Shown: piece after piece, positions 17,936 through 27,548 of the stretch
Layout: the number at the start of each line of letters is the position of its first letter
Position numbering within the stretch: the first letter of the stretch is position 1
Assembly: GCA_036507955.1 (NCBI GenBank)
Contig: DATCIH010000177.1
Coordinates: 1-58,676, forward strand
Direction of reading: 5' to 3'
DNA: 58,676 nt
From: DATCIH01 sp036507955
Lineage (GTDB): Bacteria > Bacillota > Clostridia > Clostridiales > Clostridiaceae
Notes under the pieces: generated by a model
Told to the model about the DNA's origin: nothing
Database searches by the model: none
What the model saw: only the letters and a program-made list of their open reading frames with translations
Translations under genes and position numbers: made by a program

Positions 17936-19768
17936 TTATTTTTCGTCGTCAACTTTAAAATCTGCATCTACTACATTGTCCTCTGGAGGAGTTGAACCGG
18001 CGCCAGCTTCATCCTTAGGCTCAGCACTTTGACTTGCTTCTGCATATGCCTTTGAGGATACTGCATAGAAAGCTTCAGTTAACTCATCAGTTGCCTTCTT
18101 TATAGCTTCTAAATCTGCACCAGCTTTAATATCATTAACTGCCTTCATCTTTTCTTCAATGTTTGCTTTATCTTCGGCAGAAACCTTTTCTCCAAGATCA
18201 ACCAAAGATTTCTCTGTTTGATAAACTATCTGATCTGCATTATTTCTTATTTCAACTTCTTCTTTTCTTTTAGCATCATCTGCTGCAAACTCTTCTGCTT
18301 CTTTTACAGCCTTATCTATTTCTGCATCGGATAGATTAGTTGAAGATGTTATTGTAATGTTTGCTTCTTTACCAGTCCCCTTATCCTTTGCAGTAACATT
18401 AACGATACCATTAGCATCAATATCAAAGGTTACTTCAATTTGTGGAACACCTCGCCTTGCAGACGCTATACCTGATAATGTAAATTTTCCTAAAGTCTTA
18501 TTGTCGTTCGCCATTGGTCTTTCACCTTGAACTACATGGATTTCAACTGAAGTTTGGCCATCCGTAGCTGTGGTAAATATTTGACTTTTCCTTATAGGAA
18601 CAGTTGTATTTCTCTGTATTAGAGCTGTAGCTACACTTCCATAAGTTTCAAGTCCTAAGGTAAGTGGCGTTACATCAAGAAGTAATATATCCTTAACGTC
18701 TCCAGTAAGAACTCCTGCTTGTATTGCGGCTCCCACAGCAACACATTCATCAGGATTTACTCCCTTAGAGGGTTCTTTCCCAGTAAAATTCTTTACAGCA
18801 TCAACTACTGCAGGTGTTCTGGTAGAACCTCCAACTAAGATTATTTTATCTATATCATCAAGCGATAACCCTGAATCCTCAATACATTTTCTCATAGGTT
18901 CAATAGTTGCTTGAACTAAATCATGAGTTAAATCATTAAATTTTGCTCTAGTTAAGTTAATATCAATATGCTTAGGTCCATTGGCATCAGCAGTTATAAA
19001 AGGAAGATTTATGTTAGTCTGCATAGTTGAAGATAATTCAACTTTTGCTTTTTCTGCTGCTTCCTTAAGTCTTTGAAGGGCCATTTTATCTTTTCTTAAA
19101 TCTATTTTGTTTTCAGCTAGGAAAGTATTTGCCATAAAATCTATAATCTTTTGGTCAAAATCATCTCCACCAAGGTGGGTATTACCATTTGTTGATTTAA
19201 CTTCAAATACACCATCGCCTAGTTCAAGTACTGAAACATCAAAAGTTCCACCACCTAAATCATAAACTAATATTTTATGATTCTTATCTAATTTATCTAA
19301 TCCATAAGCTAAAGAAGCTGCTGTTGGTTCATTAATAATTCTTAGGACTTCAAGTCCTGCAATCTTTCCAGCATCTTTAGTTGCTTGCCTTTGACTATCA
19401 TTAAAATATGCAGGAACAGTGATAACTGCTTGAGTTACCTTTTCTCCCAAATAACTTTCTGCATCAACCTTTAATTTCTGAAGAACCATAGCTGATATTT
19501 CCTGTGGGGTATAATCTCTTCCATCTATAGTAGTTTTATGGTTTGTTCCCATATGTCTTTTTATTGATGCAACAGTCCTGTCTGTGTTAGTTATTGCCTG
19601 TCTTTTAGCTACCTGCCCAACTAATCTTTCACCGCTTGGTTGAAAGGATACAACTGATGGAGTTGTTCTAGCTCCTTCAGAATTAGAAATTACTACTGGT
19701 TCTCCACCCTCCATTACTGCGACGCATGAATTTGTTGTTCCTAAATCGATACCTATTACTTTAGCCAT
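17936..19768 (-). CDS. dnaK: Chaperone DnaK (Hsp70)
   Basis: 610 residues. The ATPase domain begins IGIDLGTTNSCVAVMEGG and includes VYDLGGGTFDVS and VGGSTRTPAV; the linker is DVTPLTLGLETYG with the substrate-binding domain after it. The tail is acidic (DNVVDADFKVDDEK). This is the central ATP-dependent chaperone. It lies 24 nt after grpE with its own AGGAGG. Confidence 0.99.
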   Translation of the reverse strand: MAKVIGIDLGTTNSCVAVMEGGEPVVISNSEGARTTPSVVSFQPSGERLVGQVAKRQAITNTDRTVASIKRHMGTNHKTTIDGRDYTPQEISAMVLQKLKVDAESYLGEKVTQAVITVPAYFNDSQRQATKDAGKIAGLEVLRIINEPTAASLAYGLDKLDKNHKILVYDLGGGTFDVSVLELGDGVFEVKSTNGNTHLGGDDFDQKIIDFMANTFLAENKIDLRKDKMALQRLKEAAEKAKVELSSTMQTNINLPFITADANGPKHIDINLTRAKFNDLTHDLVQATIEPMRKCIEDSGLSLDDIDKIILVGGSTRTPAVVDAVKNFTGKEPSKGVNPDECVAVGAAIQAGVLTGDVKDILLLDVTPLTLGLETYGSVATALIQRNTTVPIRKSQIFTTATDGQTSVEIHVVQGERPMANDNKTLGKFTLSGIASARRGVPQIEVTFDIDANGIVNVTAKDKGTGKEANITITSSTNLSDAEIDKAVKEAEEFAADDAKRKEEVEIRNNADQIVYQTEKSLVDLGEKVSAEDKANIEEKMKAVNDIKAGADLEAIKKATDELTEAFYAVSSKAYAEASQSAEPKDEAGAGSTPPEDNVVDADFKVDDEK

Positions 19769-19792
19769 TTAATATTCCTCCTTAAATCTTTA

Positions 19793-20458
19793 CTAATTTG
19801 CGACCTTTACCATGCTATATCTCAAAACCTTATTTTCTCTTTGGTATCCCTTTTGAAATACCTCTATAACCTGGTTCTTACCATAGCTTTCATCTTCAAT
19901 ATGCATTACTGCATTATGGTTGTGTGGATTAAATTCTCCCTCTGTTACTATTTCAACAACATTAATTTTTTCTAAGCCATCTTGAAATTGCTTTAATGTC
20001 ATCTGTATACCCTTTTCAATATCCTCTATAGATCCTGTCATTTTAGAGGCCCTGTCAAGATTATCAATAACCGGGAATATATTTTTGAGTATATCCTCGC
20101 AGGCATCATTATAAATACCTTCTTTTTCTTTAGCTGTCCTATTTCTGAAATTTTCATACTCTGAAAGGATTTTAGAGAGTCTGTCCTTTAATGTATTTAC
20201 TTCGTTTGTGAGCTTATTATTTTCATCAATAAATTTCTTATTTTTTGATTTCATTCCTGAAAGTAGAGTTTCAAATAAACTTTTTTCATCAATAACTTCT
20301 ACGGGCTCAGGCTCAGACACGGGCTCGGGCTCAATTGGAGCTTCTTCAGTCTCTATAACCTCTTTCTCCTCTGATTTAATTTCATTATCTACTTCAGCGG
20401 AAAAGGCAGCTTCCTCATTACTATCAATTTCTTCATTTTGCTTTTTCTTTGCTTTCAT
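19793..20458 (-). CDS. grpE: Nucleotide exchange factor GrpE
   Basis: 221 residues. The acidic, low-complexity N-terminus (EEAPIEPEPVSEPEPVEV) leads into a long coiled coil (about 75-130) and the beta-rich head with NPHNHNAVMHIED. GrpE exchanges ADP for ATP on DnaK. The N-terminal Glu/Pro segment is somewhat longer than in many homologues, giving a slightly large protein. Confidence 0.97.
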   Translation of the reverse strand: MKAKKKQNEEIDSNEEAAFSAEVDNEIKSEEKEVIETEEAPIEPEPVSEPEPVEVIDEKSLFETLLSGMKSKNKKFIDENNKLTNEVNTLKDRLSKILSEYENFRNRTAKEKEGIYNDACEDILKNIFPVIDNLDRASKMTGSIEDIEKGIQMTLKQFQDGLEKINVVEIVTEGEFNPHNHNAVMHIEDESYGKNQVIEVFQKGYQRENKVLRYSMVKVAN

Positions 20459-20497
20459 TTACATTCCTCCAGTGCTAATTTATTGTAGTTTAGTTAC

Positions 20498-21535
20498 TCA
20501 ACGATCATCAAAATACAATTTTGAAATACCTTCGTTAAGCTCTTTTGTTATATTAGTTAATACACTAATAACCTTTGAATATGGTATCCTTGTAGGCCCT
20601 ATTATGCCTATAACCCCGAGTGGAATCTTACCTAAGCAATACTGAGTTGTAATAATACTGCACTCCTTAGCTTCCTTGGGCAAATTTTCGCTCCCAATAA
20701 CTATATTAATATTTTCCGCTCTTGCCATCATGCTTTTTATAGCTTCTTTATCCTCTAGCAATAGGAAAAATTCCTTGGCTTTATAAATGTCGTTATACTC
20801 AGAATAATTAAATATATTTGCGCTTCCCTCTACATACACCTCTAAATCATTATCATGACTTAAACTTTCATATAAAGTGGGAATAATAGCATCAAATATA
20901 TATTCATGATCTATCATGTCATTTCTTAGATTGTTTATAACTGCCAAATTTATTTCCTCTATAGTTAAGCCTCTTAGTCTTGAATTAAGTATATTTGTGA
21001 GCTTAGCTAATATATCTAAATTCATGGGAGTTTTAACTCTTATCATGGTATTTTTTATGAGTCCACTATCAGTAATAACAATTGCTAATATATTACTACT
21101 ATCCACATAGATAAGTTGAAGGGATTTAATAAAGCTTTTACTAATAGAAGGAGCCTTACCTATACCTGTTAGCTTTGTTAAGCTTGATAAAAGTACAGTT
21201 GCTTGCTTTACCATCTTTTCAACTTCATTTAAAGCTACATTCAATAATTCATTTTTAATTTTAATTTCGTCTTCTATACTTAAACTTTGTGGCAGCATTA
21301 TTTTGTCAACATAAAGCCTATATCCTTTATCAGAAGGCTTCCTGCCAGAAGACGAATGGGTTTGTTCTAGATAACCCATGTCCTCCAAATCTGCCATCTC
21401 GTTTCTGATAGTAGCAGAGCTTATACCCAAATTATATCTGTTAGCAATGGTCCTAGACCCTACTGGATCTGCGGTATTAATATAATCGTTTATAATTACT
21501 TGAAGTATTTTTATCTTTCTTTTATCTATTTCCAT
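20498..21535 (-). CDS. hrcA: Heat-inducible repressor HrcA
   Basis: 345 residues. The N-terminal winged helix contains ILQVIINDYINTADPVGSRTIA's family pattern, with YNLGISSATIRNEMADLE as recognition helix; the GAF-like core and C-terminal GVIGIIGPTRIPYSKVI are typical. It represses this operon by binding CIRCE, with GroEL-dependent activity in studied species. The start is ATG 21535 behind AGAGGTG; an in-frame GTG at 21556 lies inside the CIRCE element and is rejected. Confidence 0.97.
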   Translation of the reverse strand: MEIDKRKIKILQVIINDYINTADPVGSRTIANRYNLGISSATIRNEMADLEDMGYLEQTHSSSGRKPSDKGYRLYVDKIMLPQSLSIEDEIKIKNELLNVALNEVEKMVKQATVLLSSLTKLTGIGKAPSISKSFIKSLQLIYVDSSNILAIVITDSGLIKNTMIRVKTPMNLDILAKLTNILNSRLRGLTIEEINLAVINNLRNDMIDHEYIFDAIIPTLYESLSHDNDLEVYVEGSANIFNYSEYNDIYKAKEFFLLLEDKEAIKSMMARAENINIVIGSENLPKEAKECSIITTQYCLGKIPLGVIGIIGPTRIPYSKVISVLTNITKELNEGISKLYFDDR

Positions 21536-21549
21536 AACATCACCTCTTG

Positions 21550-21576
21550 TTAGCACTCTATGGTAGTGAGTGCTAA
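21550..21576 (-). promoter_or_regulatory. CIRCE operator
   Basis: Perfect inverted repeat TTAGCACTC - 9 nt - GAGTGCTAA, the HrcA binding site. It lies between the promoter and the hrcA start, 15 nt before ATG 21535, so HrcA binding blocks its own operon. Confidence 0.98.
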
Positions 21577-21589
21577 TGGTTACGAATTA

Positions 21590-21618
21590 AAAATAACACT
21601 CTATTTTTTATTTGTCAA
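21590..21618 (-). promoter_or_regulatory. Sigma-A promoter of hrcA-grpE-dnaK-dnaJ
   Basis: Minus strand: TTGACA (21613-21618), exact 17-nt spacer, TATTTT (21590-21595). The start point would fall just before or within CIRCE. Confidence 0.88.
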
Positions 21619-21701
21619 ACTCTCAAATTTAAGCTTAGAAAAACAAATAGCTCAAATTCTTAATTTAGTAACAAGATGCTCCAGATATCTTTTATTTTCT
21701 C

Positions 21702-22817
21702 TCATTTGCTAAGTAAGAAGTCTACCATAACTATATTTGACAAATCCATTCCCATATTAGACAAATATATCCTGTTACTATCTTCATGTAATAACTTGTT
21801 TTTCACGTGTTTTTTGATTACATCTTTATAATAATATTCAATATTTAGATTGAATTTATTTGTGAAAGCAGCTTTACTTATCCCTGTTGTTTTTCTAAGT
21901 CCCATAAACATGAATTCTTCTATCTCATCAAGTTCACTATTTTTATTTAATATTATTTTTGATTCCTTAGCATTTATATATTCTTCTATCTTTTCGTAAT
22001 TCATATACCTTATCTTATTTATATAGGAATGAGCTCCTGCACCACATCCGTAATATTCTTCTAGTTCCCAATATTTTATATTATGAATAGATTCAAACCC
22101 ATTACTCGCAAAATTTGAAATCTCATATTGGTTATATCCACAACTTTTTAAAAAATCTATTGCATAATGATACATAGCTCTTTCTTCTTCTTCCTTAGGT
22201 AAAAGTAATTTACCCTCATTATATATATTATAAAGAGGGGTTTCTTCTTCAATTATAAGGCTATAACAAGAAACATGCTCTGGTTTTAAAGCAACTAAAA
22301 TATCCAGACTTTCTTTCCAATTACTAGAAGTTTGTTTTGGAATACCAAACATAAGATCAATATTAATATTATTAAATCCAGCCCTTCTAGCCATATGAAA
22401 ACTATCTAGAGCTTCTTGAGTATTATGAATTCGTCCAAGTGTTTTAAGCAAATTATTTTGAAATGCTTGTACACCTATACTTATTCTATTAACCCCTTTC
22501 CTAATTAGAAACTCTAATTTAGCTTCATCTACAGTTCCCGGATTTGCTTCTATGGTAAATTCTATATCCTTAGCTTTATTAAGTTTATCAATTTCCTCAA
22601 ATATAATATTTAAGGAGCTTAAAGACAAATAGGTAGGAGTACCCCCACCTATATAAATAGTATCAAATAGTTCATGAGGCAAATTATTAATTTCCTTTGC
22701 TAAGGCTAAGGAATATTGCTCCATGAGATTTTCCATTTTGCTATAAGAATTAAAATCACAGTAAATACATTTGCTTTTGCAAAATGGAATATGAATATAT
22801 AAAGCTTTACAAGTCAT
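21702..22817 (-). CDS. hemW: HemW-type radical SAM protein (heme chaperone)
   Basis: 371 residues. Begins ALYIHIPFCKSKCIYCDF with the CxxxCxxC cluster; later YIGGGTPTYL, RISIGVQAF and YEISNFA are family signatures. Related to HemN but, on current knowledge, HemW members carry heme rather than oxidise coproporphyrinogen. It follows lepA by 16 nt, the standard lepA-hemW-hrcA order. Confidence 0.95.
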   Translation of the reverse strand: MTCKALYIHIPFCKSKCIYCDFNSYSKMENLMEQYSLALAKEINNLPHELFDTIYIGGGTPTYLSLSSLNIIFEEIDKLNKAKDIEFTIEANPGTVDEAKLEFLIRKGVNRISIGVQAFQNNLLKTLGRIHNTQEALDSFHMARRAGFNNINIDLMFGIPKQTSSNWKESLDILVALKPEHVSCYSLIIEEETPLYNIYNEGKLLLPKEEEERAMYHYAIDFLKSCGYNQYEISNFASNGFESIHNIKYWELEEYYGCGAGAHSYINKIRYMNYEKIEEYINAKESKIILNKNSELDEIEEFMFMGLRKTTGISKAAFTNKFNLNIEYYYKDVIKKHVKNKLLHEDSNRIYLSNMGMDLSNIVMVDFLLSK

Positions 22818-22833
22818 GATAATTACCTCTCAT

Positions 22834-24639
22834 TTACTCAACCTTTAAAATGCTCATAAAGGCTTCTTGAGGAACCTCTACCGTTCCTACCTGCCTCATT
22901 CTCTTTTTACCTTCCTTTTGCTTTTCTAAGAGCTTCTTCTTTCTTGTAATATCACCACCATAGCATTTTGCAAGAACATCTTTTCTAAGAGCTTTTACAG
23001 TCTCTCTTGCAATAATTTTCGAACCTACAGAGGCTTGAATTGGAACTTCAAATTGCTGTCTTGGTATGACTTCTTTTAACTTCTCGGCTATATTTCTACC
23101 TTTGTTATAGGCTCTTTCCTCAGGAACAATCATAGACAATGCATCAACTATTTCTGAATTTAACAAAATATCAAGCTTAACAAGGTTAGTTGTCATATAT
23201 CCTATTAACTCATAATCTAAGGAGGCATAACCTTTTGTTCTGGATTTTAAAGCATCAAAAAAATCATATATAATTTCATTTAAGGGTAATTCATAATTTA
23301 ATTGTACCCTCGTTGCTTCTAAATATTGCATGTCTTTAAATATACCTCTTCTATTTTGGCATAACTCCATTACTGGCCCTACGTATTCAGAAGGACTTAT
23401 TATTGAAACCTTAACTATGGGCTCCTCCATGGATTTTATTTCGGACGGATCTGGCAAATTAGTTGGGTTTGTTAGTTCAAGTTGTGTACCATCCGTCTTA
23501 TTTACCTTATATATTACTGAGGGTGCTGTAGTTATAATATCCAAATTAAATTCTCTTTCTATTCTTTCTTGTATTACTTCCATATGTAATAGCCCCAAGA
23601 ACCCACATCTAAACCCAAAGCCTAAGGCTACAGAAGTTTCAGGCTCAAAGGATAAGGCTGCGTCATTTATTTGAAGCTTTTCTAAAGCATCCTTTAGTTC
23701 ATTGTATTTTGCACCATCTATAGGGTATATACCAGAAAAAACCATTGGAATAGCTGGACGATAACCTTTTAAGGCAGTTTTAGCAGGTCTTAAAGCTTCT
23801 GTTATTGTATCTCCTACTCTTGCATCTCTTACATTTTTAATTGATGCTGTTAAATATCCAACATCTCCTGCACGTAGTTCTTCAACAGGAACAAACTGAG
23901 GTGCAAATATACCCACTTCATTTACTTCAAAAATCTTTTCAGTTGCCATTAATTTTATTTTAGTACCAGCACGAACTGTGCCCTCTTTTATTCTTATATA
24001 GCTTACTACTCCCTTATAGCTATCATATCTGGAGTCGAAAATTAAAGCTTTTAGAGAAGCATCTTCATCTCCTTCAGGGGGTGGTATTTTTTCTACTATA
24101 GCTTCTAGAACTTGTTCTATATTAAGACCTGATTTAGCTGAAATAAGTGGAGCATCGGAAGCAGAAATTCCGATTATGTCTTCGATCTCCTTAATAACTT
24201 CTTGTGGCCTAGCACTAGCTAAATCAATTTTATTTATTATTGGAACGACTTCAAGATTATGGTCAAGCGCTAAATAACAATTTGCTAAGGTCTGGGCTTG
24301 AATTCCCTGAGTTGCATCTACCACTAGTAGTGCACCTTCGCAAGCAGCTAAACTTCTAGATACCTCATAATTAAAATCAACATGCCCTGGAGTATCAATT
24401 AAATTTAATATATACTCTTCTCCATCCGCTCTTTTATATATGATTCTAGCTGCAACAGCTTTTATTGTAATACCTCTTTCTCTTTCTAAATCCATATTGT
24501 CAAGAATTTGTGCTTCCATTTCCCTATGGGTTATAGTTCCTGTAACTTCGAGCAATCTATCTGCAAGAGTAGATTTGCCGTGATCTATATGTGCAACAAT
24601 AGAAAAATTTCTTATATGCTTTTGCCTCAGACTCTGCAT
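22834..24639 (-). CDS. lepA: Elongation factor 4 (LepA)
   Basis: 601 residues, standard length. G domain: AHIDHGKSTLADRLLE, DTPGHVDF, NKID. Domains II, III and V follow, with the LepA-specific C-terminal domain ending KKRMRQVGTVEVPQEAF. LepA acts on ribosomes during elongation and biogenesis. It has GGAGG ahead of ATG 24639 and leads a lepA-hemW pair. Confidence 0.98.
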   Translation of the reverse strand: MQSLRQKHIRNFSIVAHIDHGKSTLADRLLEVTGTITHREMEAQILDNMDLERERGITIKAVAARIIYKRADGEEYILNLIDTPGHVDFNYEVSRSLAACEGALLVVDATQGIQAQTLANCYLALDHNLEVVPIINKIDLASARPQEVIKEIEDIIGISASDAPLISAKSGLNIEQVLEAIVEKIPPPEGDEDASLKALIFDSRYDSYKGVVSYIRIKEGTVRAGTKIKLMATEKIFEVNEVGIFAPQFVPVEELRAGDVGYLTASIKNVRDARVGDTITEALRPAKTALKGYRPAIPMVFSGIYPIDGAKYNELKDALEKLQINDAALSFEPETSVALGFGFRCGFLGLLHMEVIQERIEREFNLDIITTAPSVIYKVNKTDGTQLELTNPTNLPDPSEIKSMEEPIVKVSIISPSEYVGPVMELCQNRRGIFKDMQYLEATRVQLNYELPLNEIIYDFFDALKSRTKGYASLDYELIGYMTTNLVKLDILLNSEIVDALSMIVPEERAYNKGRNIAEKLKEVIPRQQFEVPIQASVGSKIIARETVKALRKDVLAKCYGGDITRKKKLLEKQKEGKKRMRQVGTVEVPQEAFMSILKVE

Positions 24640-24737
24640 GGTTTAAATACCTCCAAAACTACGATTAAATTTATATGATTGATTATAACATATTTATATA
24701 ATAGTTAATAAACATAGTTCTGATTATATAATGCTTT

Positions 24738-25022
24738 CTATAACTTATCCAGTTTTTGTTTAAAAAATATAAATATATCATTACAGGTATTATTTAATGA
24801 TACTTTAACTGTTTTATAAACTTTGTAAGGTATATCAGGGCTCACATCAATAATGTACTCATCAGTTTTAATAGATAACAAAAAAGGATTATCTTTATAT
24901 TCTACTTGAAAATAAGAACGATTTTTTATAGTGTTTGGCAATTTATAGCTTATGGAAATAAAGCCTACTACTACTATGGTTAAAATGCATGAAAATAAAA
25001 TAAAATATAATATTTTTCTCAT
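24738..25022 (-). CDS. Small membrane-anchored protein, unrecognised
   Basis: About 94 residues. One N-terminal hydrophobic segment (ILYFILFSCILTIVVVGF) acts as signal anchor; the rest, about 70 residues, would be extracytoplasmic and is rich in Tyr, Lys and Asp with no known motif. The start could be ATG 25022 or the adjacent TTG 25025; the Shine-Dalgarno is weak (GGAT). It sits between gpr and lepA, the place where many clostridia carry spoIIP; nothing in it looks like the SpoIIP amidase domain. Function unknown. Confidence 0.6.
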   Translation of the reverse strand: MRKILYFILFSCILTIVVVGFISISYKLPNTIKNRSYFQVEYKDNPFLLSIKTDEYIIDVSPDIPYKVYKTVKVSLNNTCNDIFIFFKQKLDKL

Positions 25023-25036
25023 CAAATCAGATCCAG

Positions 25037-26008
25037 TTAATTTAGAAAATCATTAATATACTCTAAATCTATACCCTTATGCAAGGCTAAATTAATACCA
25101 TTTGCAATAATTTTTGATATAGATTCTATAACAGTATCAACCTCTTTTGGTGTTACCATTAGGTTTCCCTCAAAAGGATTCAATATTTCTTGTATAAGGG
25201 CTTGCTTTTCATTTTTATCAACAGATTTTATCATACTATAAAATTCCGTGCCTTTTTTTGCCTTTTTTATCATTTCATCAATCATTAAATCAATAGTATC
25301 GTTTGCAATTGTAGCCGCATCTACCACCGTGGGAACTCCTATGGATATCACAGGTACTCCAAGGGTTTTACTGCTTATCTCCATTCTTTTATTGCCTACT
25401 CCAGACCCAGGAGAAATACCAGTATTAGATATTTGTATTGTAGAATTAACTCTGTCTAACTTTCTAGATGCTAAGGCATCTATGCAGATTACTAAATCAG
25501 GCTTGATTTTTTCTACTACTCCCTTGATAATTTCGCTAGTTTCAATACCTGTTAATCCTAAAACTCCAGGAGCTACTGCACATACAGGCCTTATGCCTTC
25601 ATCCAAGGCATCTGGAACCAATTGCTTAAGATGTCTTGTTACCATAAGCTTTGATATAACCTTAGGTCCTAGAGAGTCTGGAGTAATATTCCAGTTACCT
25701 AAGCCTACAACCAAAACTGTATTTCCATCCTGGATTTTTAACAAGCTTAATAGTTGTTTAGACATTATATCTTCAACCGCTTCTATTACTTGTCTGTCAT
25801 ACCTGGTGAATTTAGGCAAATCTATAGTTATATATCTGCCTATAGCCTTACCCATAATTCGTTCCCCTTCTTCGCTGGTCACATCCACTACCGTTATTTT
25901 AATGTTATCTTCCTGAGACTCCTTAACAATAACGCCAGGTATTTCGCTGCCTTCTGTTTTGTTAATTTCCCTTAACTCAATTGCTAAATCAGTATGAATA
26001 TTAGACAT
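25037..26008 (-). CDS. gpr: Germination protease Gpr
   Basis: Degrades small acid-soluble spore proteins at germination. 323 residues. The N-terminus HTDLAIELRE is the propeptide region; GLGNWNITPDSLGPKV and AVAPGVLGLTGIET followed by DALASRKLDRVNSTIQI are core Gpr signatures, and the conserved Asp residues of this A25-type protease are present. The start is ATG 26008, 7 nt after AGGAG. It is divergent from rpsT, as in most clostridia; expression in the forespore is expected from family knowledge. Confidence 0.96.
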   Translation of the reverse strand: MSNIHTDLAIELREINKTEGSEIPGVIVKESQEDNIKITVVDVTSEEGERIMGKAIGRYITIDLPKFTRYDRQVIEAVEDIMSKQLLSLLKIQDGNTVLVVGLGNWNITPDSLGPKVISKLMVTRHLKQLVPDALDEGIRPVCAVAPGVLGLTGIETSEIIKGVVEKIKPDLVICIDALASRKLDRVNSTIQISNTGISPGSGVGNKRMEISSKTLGVPVISIGVPTVVDAATIANDTIDLMIDEMIKKAKKGTEFYSMIKSVDKNEKQALIQEILNPFEGNLMVTPKEVDTVIESISKIIANGINLALHKGIDLEYINDFLN

Positions 26009-26109
26009 CAAATCACTCCTTACTAGATTATGTGTATAGCTTTTCCACTTTTGTATATACTATTCAAAGAACGTGATTAAATTTGACTTGAATATTAAAA
26101 TAAATATAC

Positions 26110-26138
26110 TTGAAGTAGTTCATAATAAATGGTATAAT
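26110..26138 (+). promoter_or_regulatory. Sigma-A promoter of rpsT
   Basis: TTGAAG (26110-26115), 17-nt spacer, perfect TATAAT (26133-26138). It leaves a leader of about 68 nt before rpsT. Confidence 0.85.
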
Positions 26139-26212
26139 AGCTTCTGTTGTATAAATATGAACATAAAATATGTTCCCCATAAGTTTAATTTATAATAAGG
26201 GGGTGTAACAAT

Positions 26213-26479
26213 ATGGCAAACATAAAGTCAGCTCAAAAAAGAATTAAGATTACAATGACTAAGACTTTAAGAAACAGAATGGTTAAATCTGCTCTTAAAA
26301 CTTCTATTAAAAAGTTTGAGGCTTCTTTATTAAGCGGTAAAGCTGAAGAGAGTAAGTCATCATTTGTTTCTGTAGTTAAAGCTTTAGATATGGCTGCTTC
26401 AAAAGGAATAATTCATAAGAATATGGCTTCTAGAAAGAAATCTAGATTAGCTAATAAGCTTAATAAATTGTCAGCTTAA
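26213..26479 (+). CDS. rpsT: 30S ribosomal protein S20
   Basis: 88 residues, very basic, starting MANIKSAQKRIKITMTKTLR and ending MASRKKSRLANKLNKLSA. S20 binds 16S rRNA early in 30S assembly. Strong GGGGGTG upstream. It is monocistronic, with its own promoter and terminator, on the opposite strand to gpr and holA. Confidence 0.98.
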   Translation: MANIKSAQKRIKITMTKTLRNRMVKSALKTSIKKFEASLLSGKAEESKSSFVSVVKALDMAASKGIIHKNMASRKKSRLANKLNKLSA

Positions 26480-26492
26480 TGAGAAAAAAGTG

Positions 26493-26530
26493 AAACTGCT
26501 TTGGTAATACCCAAAACAGTTTTTATTTTT
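26493..26530 (+). terminator. Terminator of rpsT
   Basis: Arms AAACTGCTTTGG (26493-26504) and CCAAAACAGTTT (26511-26522), one C-A mismatch, then TTTTATTTTT. It stands between convergent rpsT and holA. Confidence 0.88.
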
Positions 26531-26548
26531 ATCCAAATTTATTTATTA

Positions 26549-27538
26549 TCAAATATTGATGGCTTTAACTATAAGTAATTCTAGTTCTAGTTTTTGCTCC
26601 GTGGAAAGACTTTTTATATTTTTTTCACATATTATACAGCTATATATATTTTTCGCTAACTCTTCCCCTGAAAACTTCCTACATTGAATTAGCAGCTTAT
26701 CATAAATATATTCGTTCAATATGAATTTCTTGCAGGTTTCAGCTTTGCTTATCTTTGCCTCAGAGTTTTCCTTTACAATAAATAAAAGTTTAAATTGCCT
26801 CTCAATCATAGATAGTATTATAGTTATTAACTCACCTTTATATAAAAGCTCATTTAACAATTCAAGAGCTCTTTCCAATTTTTTTTGGGCTATTGAATCG
26901 ACTAAATCAAAAATATCATCATCATTTTTGTTAGGAAGCATAAGCATAATGTCTTCCTTTTTTATAGCTCTATTTAGTGTATATGAACATAATTTATCTA
27001 TTTCATTTTTAATATTTAAAAGACTTCCATCTATTCGACTACAAAATAGATTTACTAAGACTTTATCTACCTTTTTTTCACTCACTTGAAAAAGATCTGA
27101 AACTTTTTTTATTAGCTGGATACCCTTTAATTTATCAACCTTTACTACTTCCCCAGATCCCTTATAGAATTTTATAGCATTACTAACTTTTTCTCTAGGA
27201 TTTTCTAATACGTAACAAATAACCAAAATGCAATACACAGGCATGCTTTTAGCATATTCTAAGATCTCATCTAATTTCTTTTTTTCTTGCTTGTCCCCAT
27301 CATTTCTTAGAAAAGTAGCTCTATAAATAACCACCATTTTTTTATCTGCAAAAAAAGGCATAGTTTCGCAAGCATTAATTATTTGTGAAACTTCCACAGT
27401 TTTACCATCATATTTGCAATAATTCATATCCTGGTAAGCTTTTTTAATATATTTCCCTTCAAGCCCTTCTAAAATCTCGTCTATTCTACCCTCATCCGTC
27501 CCATAATATATAAAAAAATTAGTATTATCTATACTCAT
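26549..27538 (-). CDS. holA: DNA polymerase III delta subunit
   Basis: 329 residues. Clamp-loader delta subunit: begins FFIYYGTDEGRIDEILEGL, then the N-terminal AAA+-like domain (PFFADKKMVVIYRATFL) and the helical lid and collar domains (DIFDLVDSIAQKKLERALELL). It opens the beta clamp. It follows comEC by 10 nt; comEA-comEC-holA is a conserved Firmicute order. Confidence 0.95.
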   Translation of the reverse strand: MSIDNTNFFIYYGTDEGRIDEILEGLEGKYIKKAYQDMNYCKYDGKTVEVSQIINACETMPFFADKKMVVIYRATFLRNDGDKQEKKKLDEILEYAKSMPVYCILVICYVLENPREKVSNAIKFYKGSGEVVKVDKLKGIQLIKKVSDLFQVSEKKVDKVLVNLFCSRIDGSLLNIKNEIDKLCSYTLNRAIKKEDIMLMLPNKNDDDIFDLVDSIAQKKLERALELLNELLYKGELITIILSMIERQFKLLFIVKENSEAKISKAETCKKFILNEYIYDKLLIQCRKFSGEELAKNIYSCIICEKNIKSLSTEQKLELELLIVKAINI

Positions 27539-27548
27539 ATTTTCTACC

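Noticed and set aside
20208..20645. Plus-strand open frame opposite grpE/hrcA
   Set aside because: Ser-rich translation produced by the Glu-rich grpE N-terminus read in reverse; no start signals.
25248..25916. Plus-strand open frame of about 220 codons opposite gpr
   Set aside because: Antisense shadow of gpr; low-complexity Ile/Ser/Thr-rich translation and no Shine-Dalgarno.
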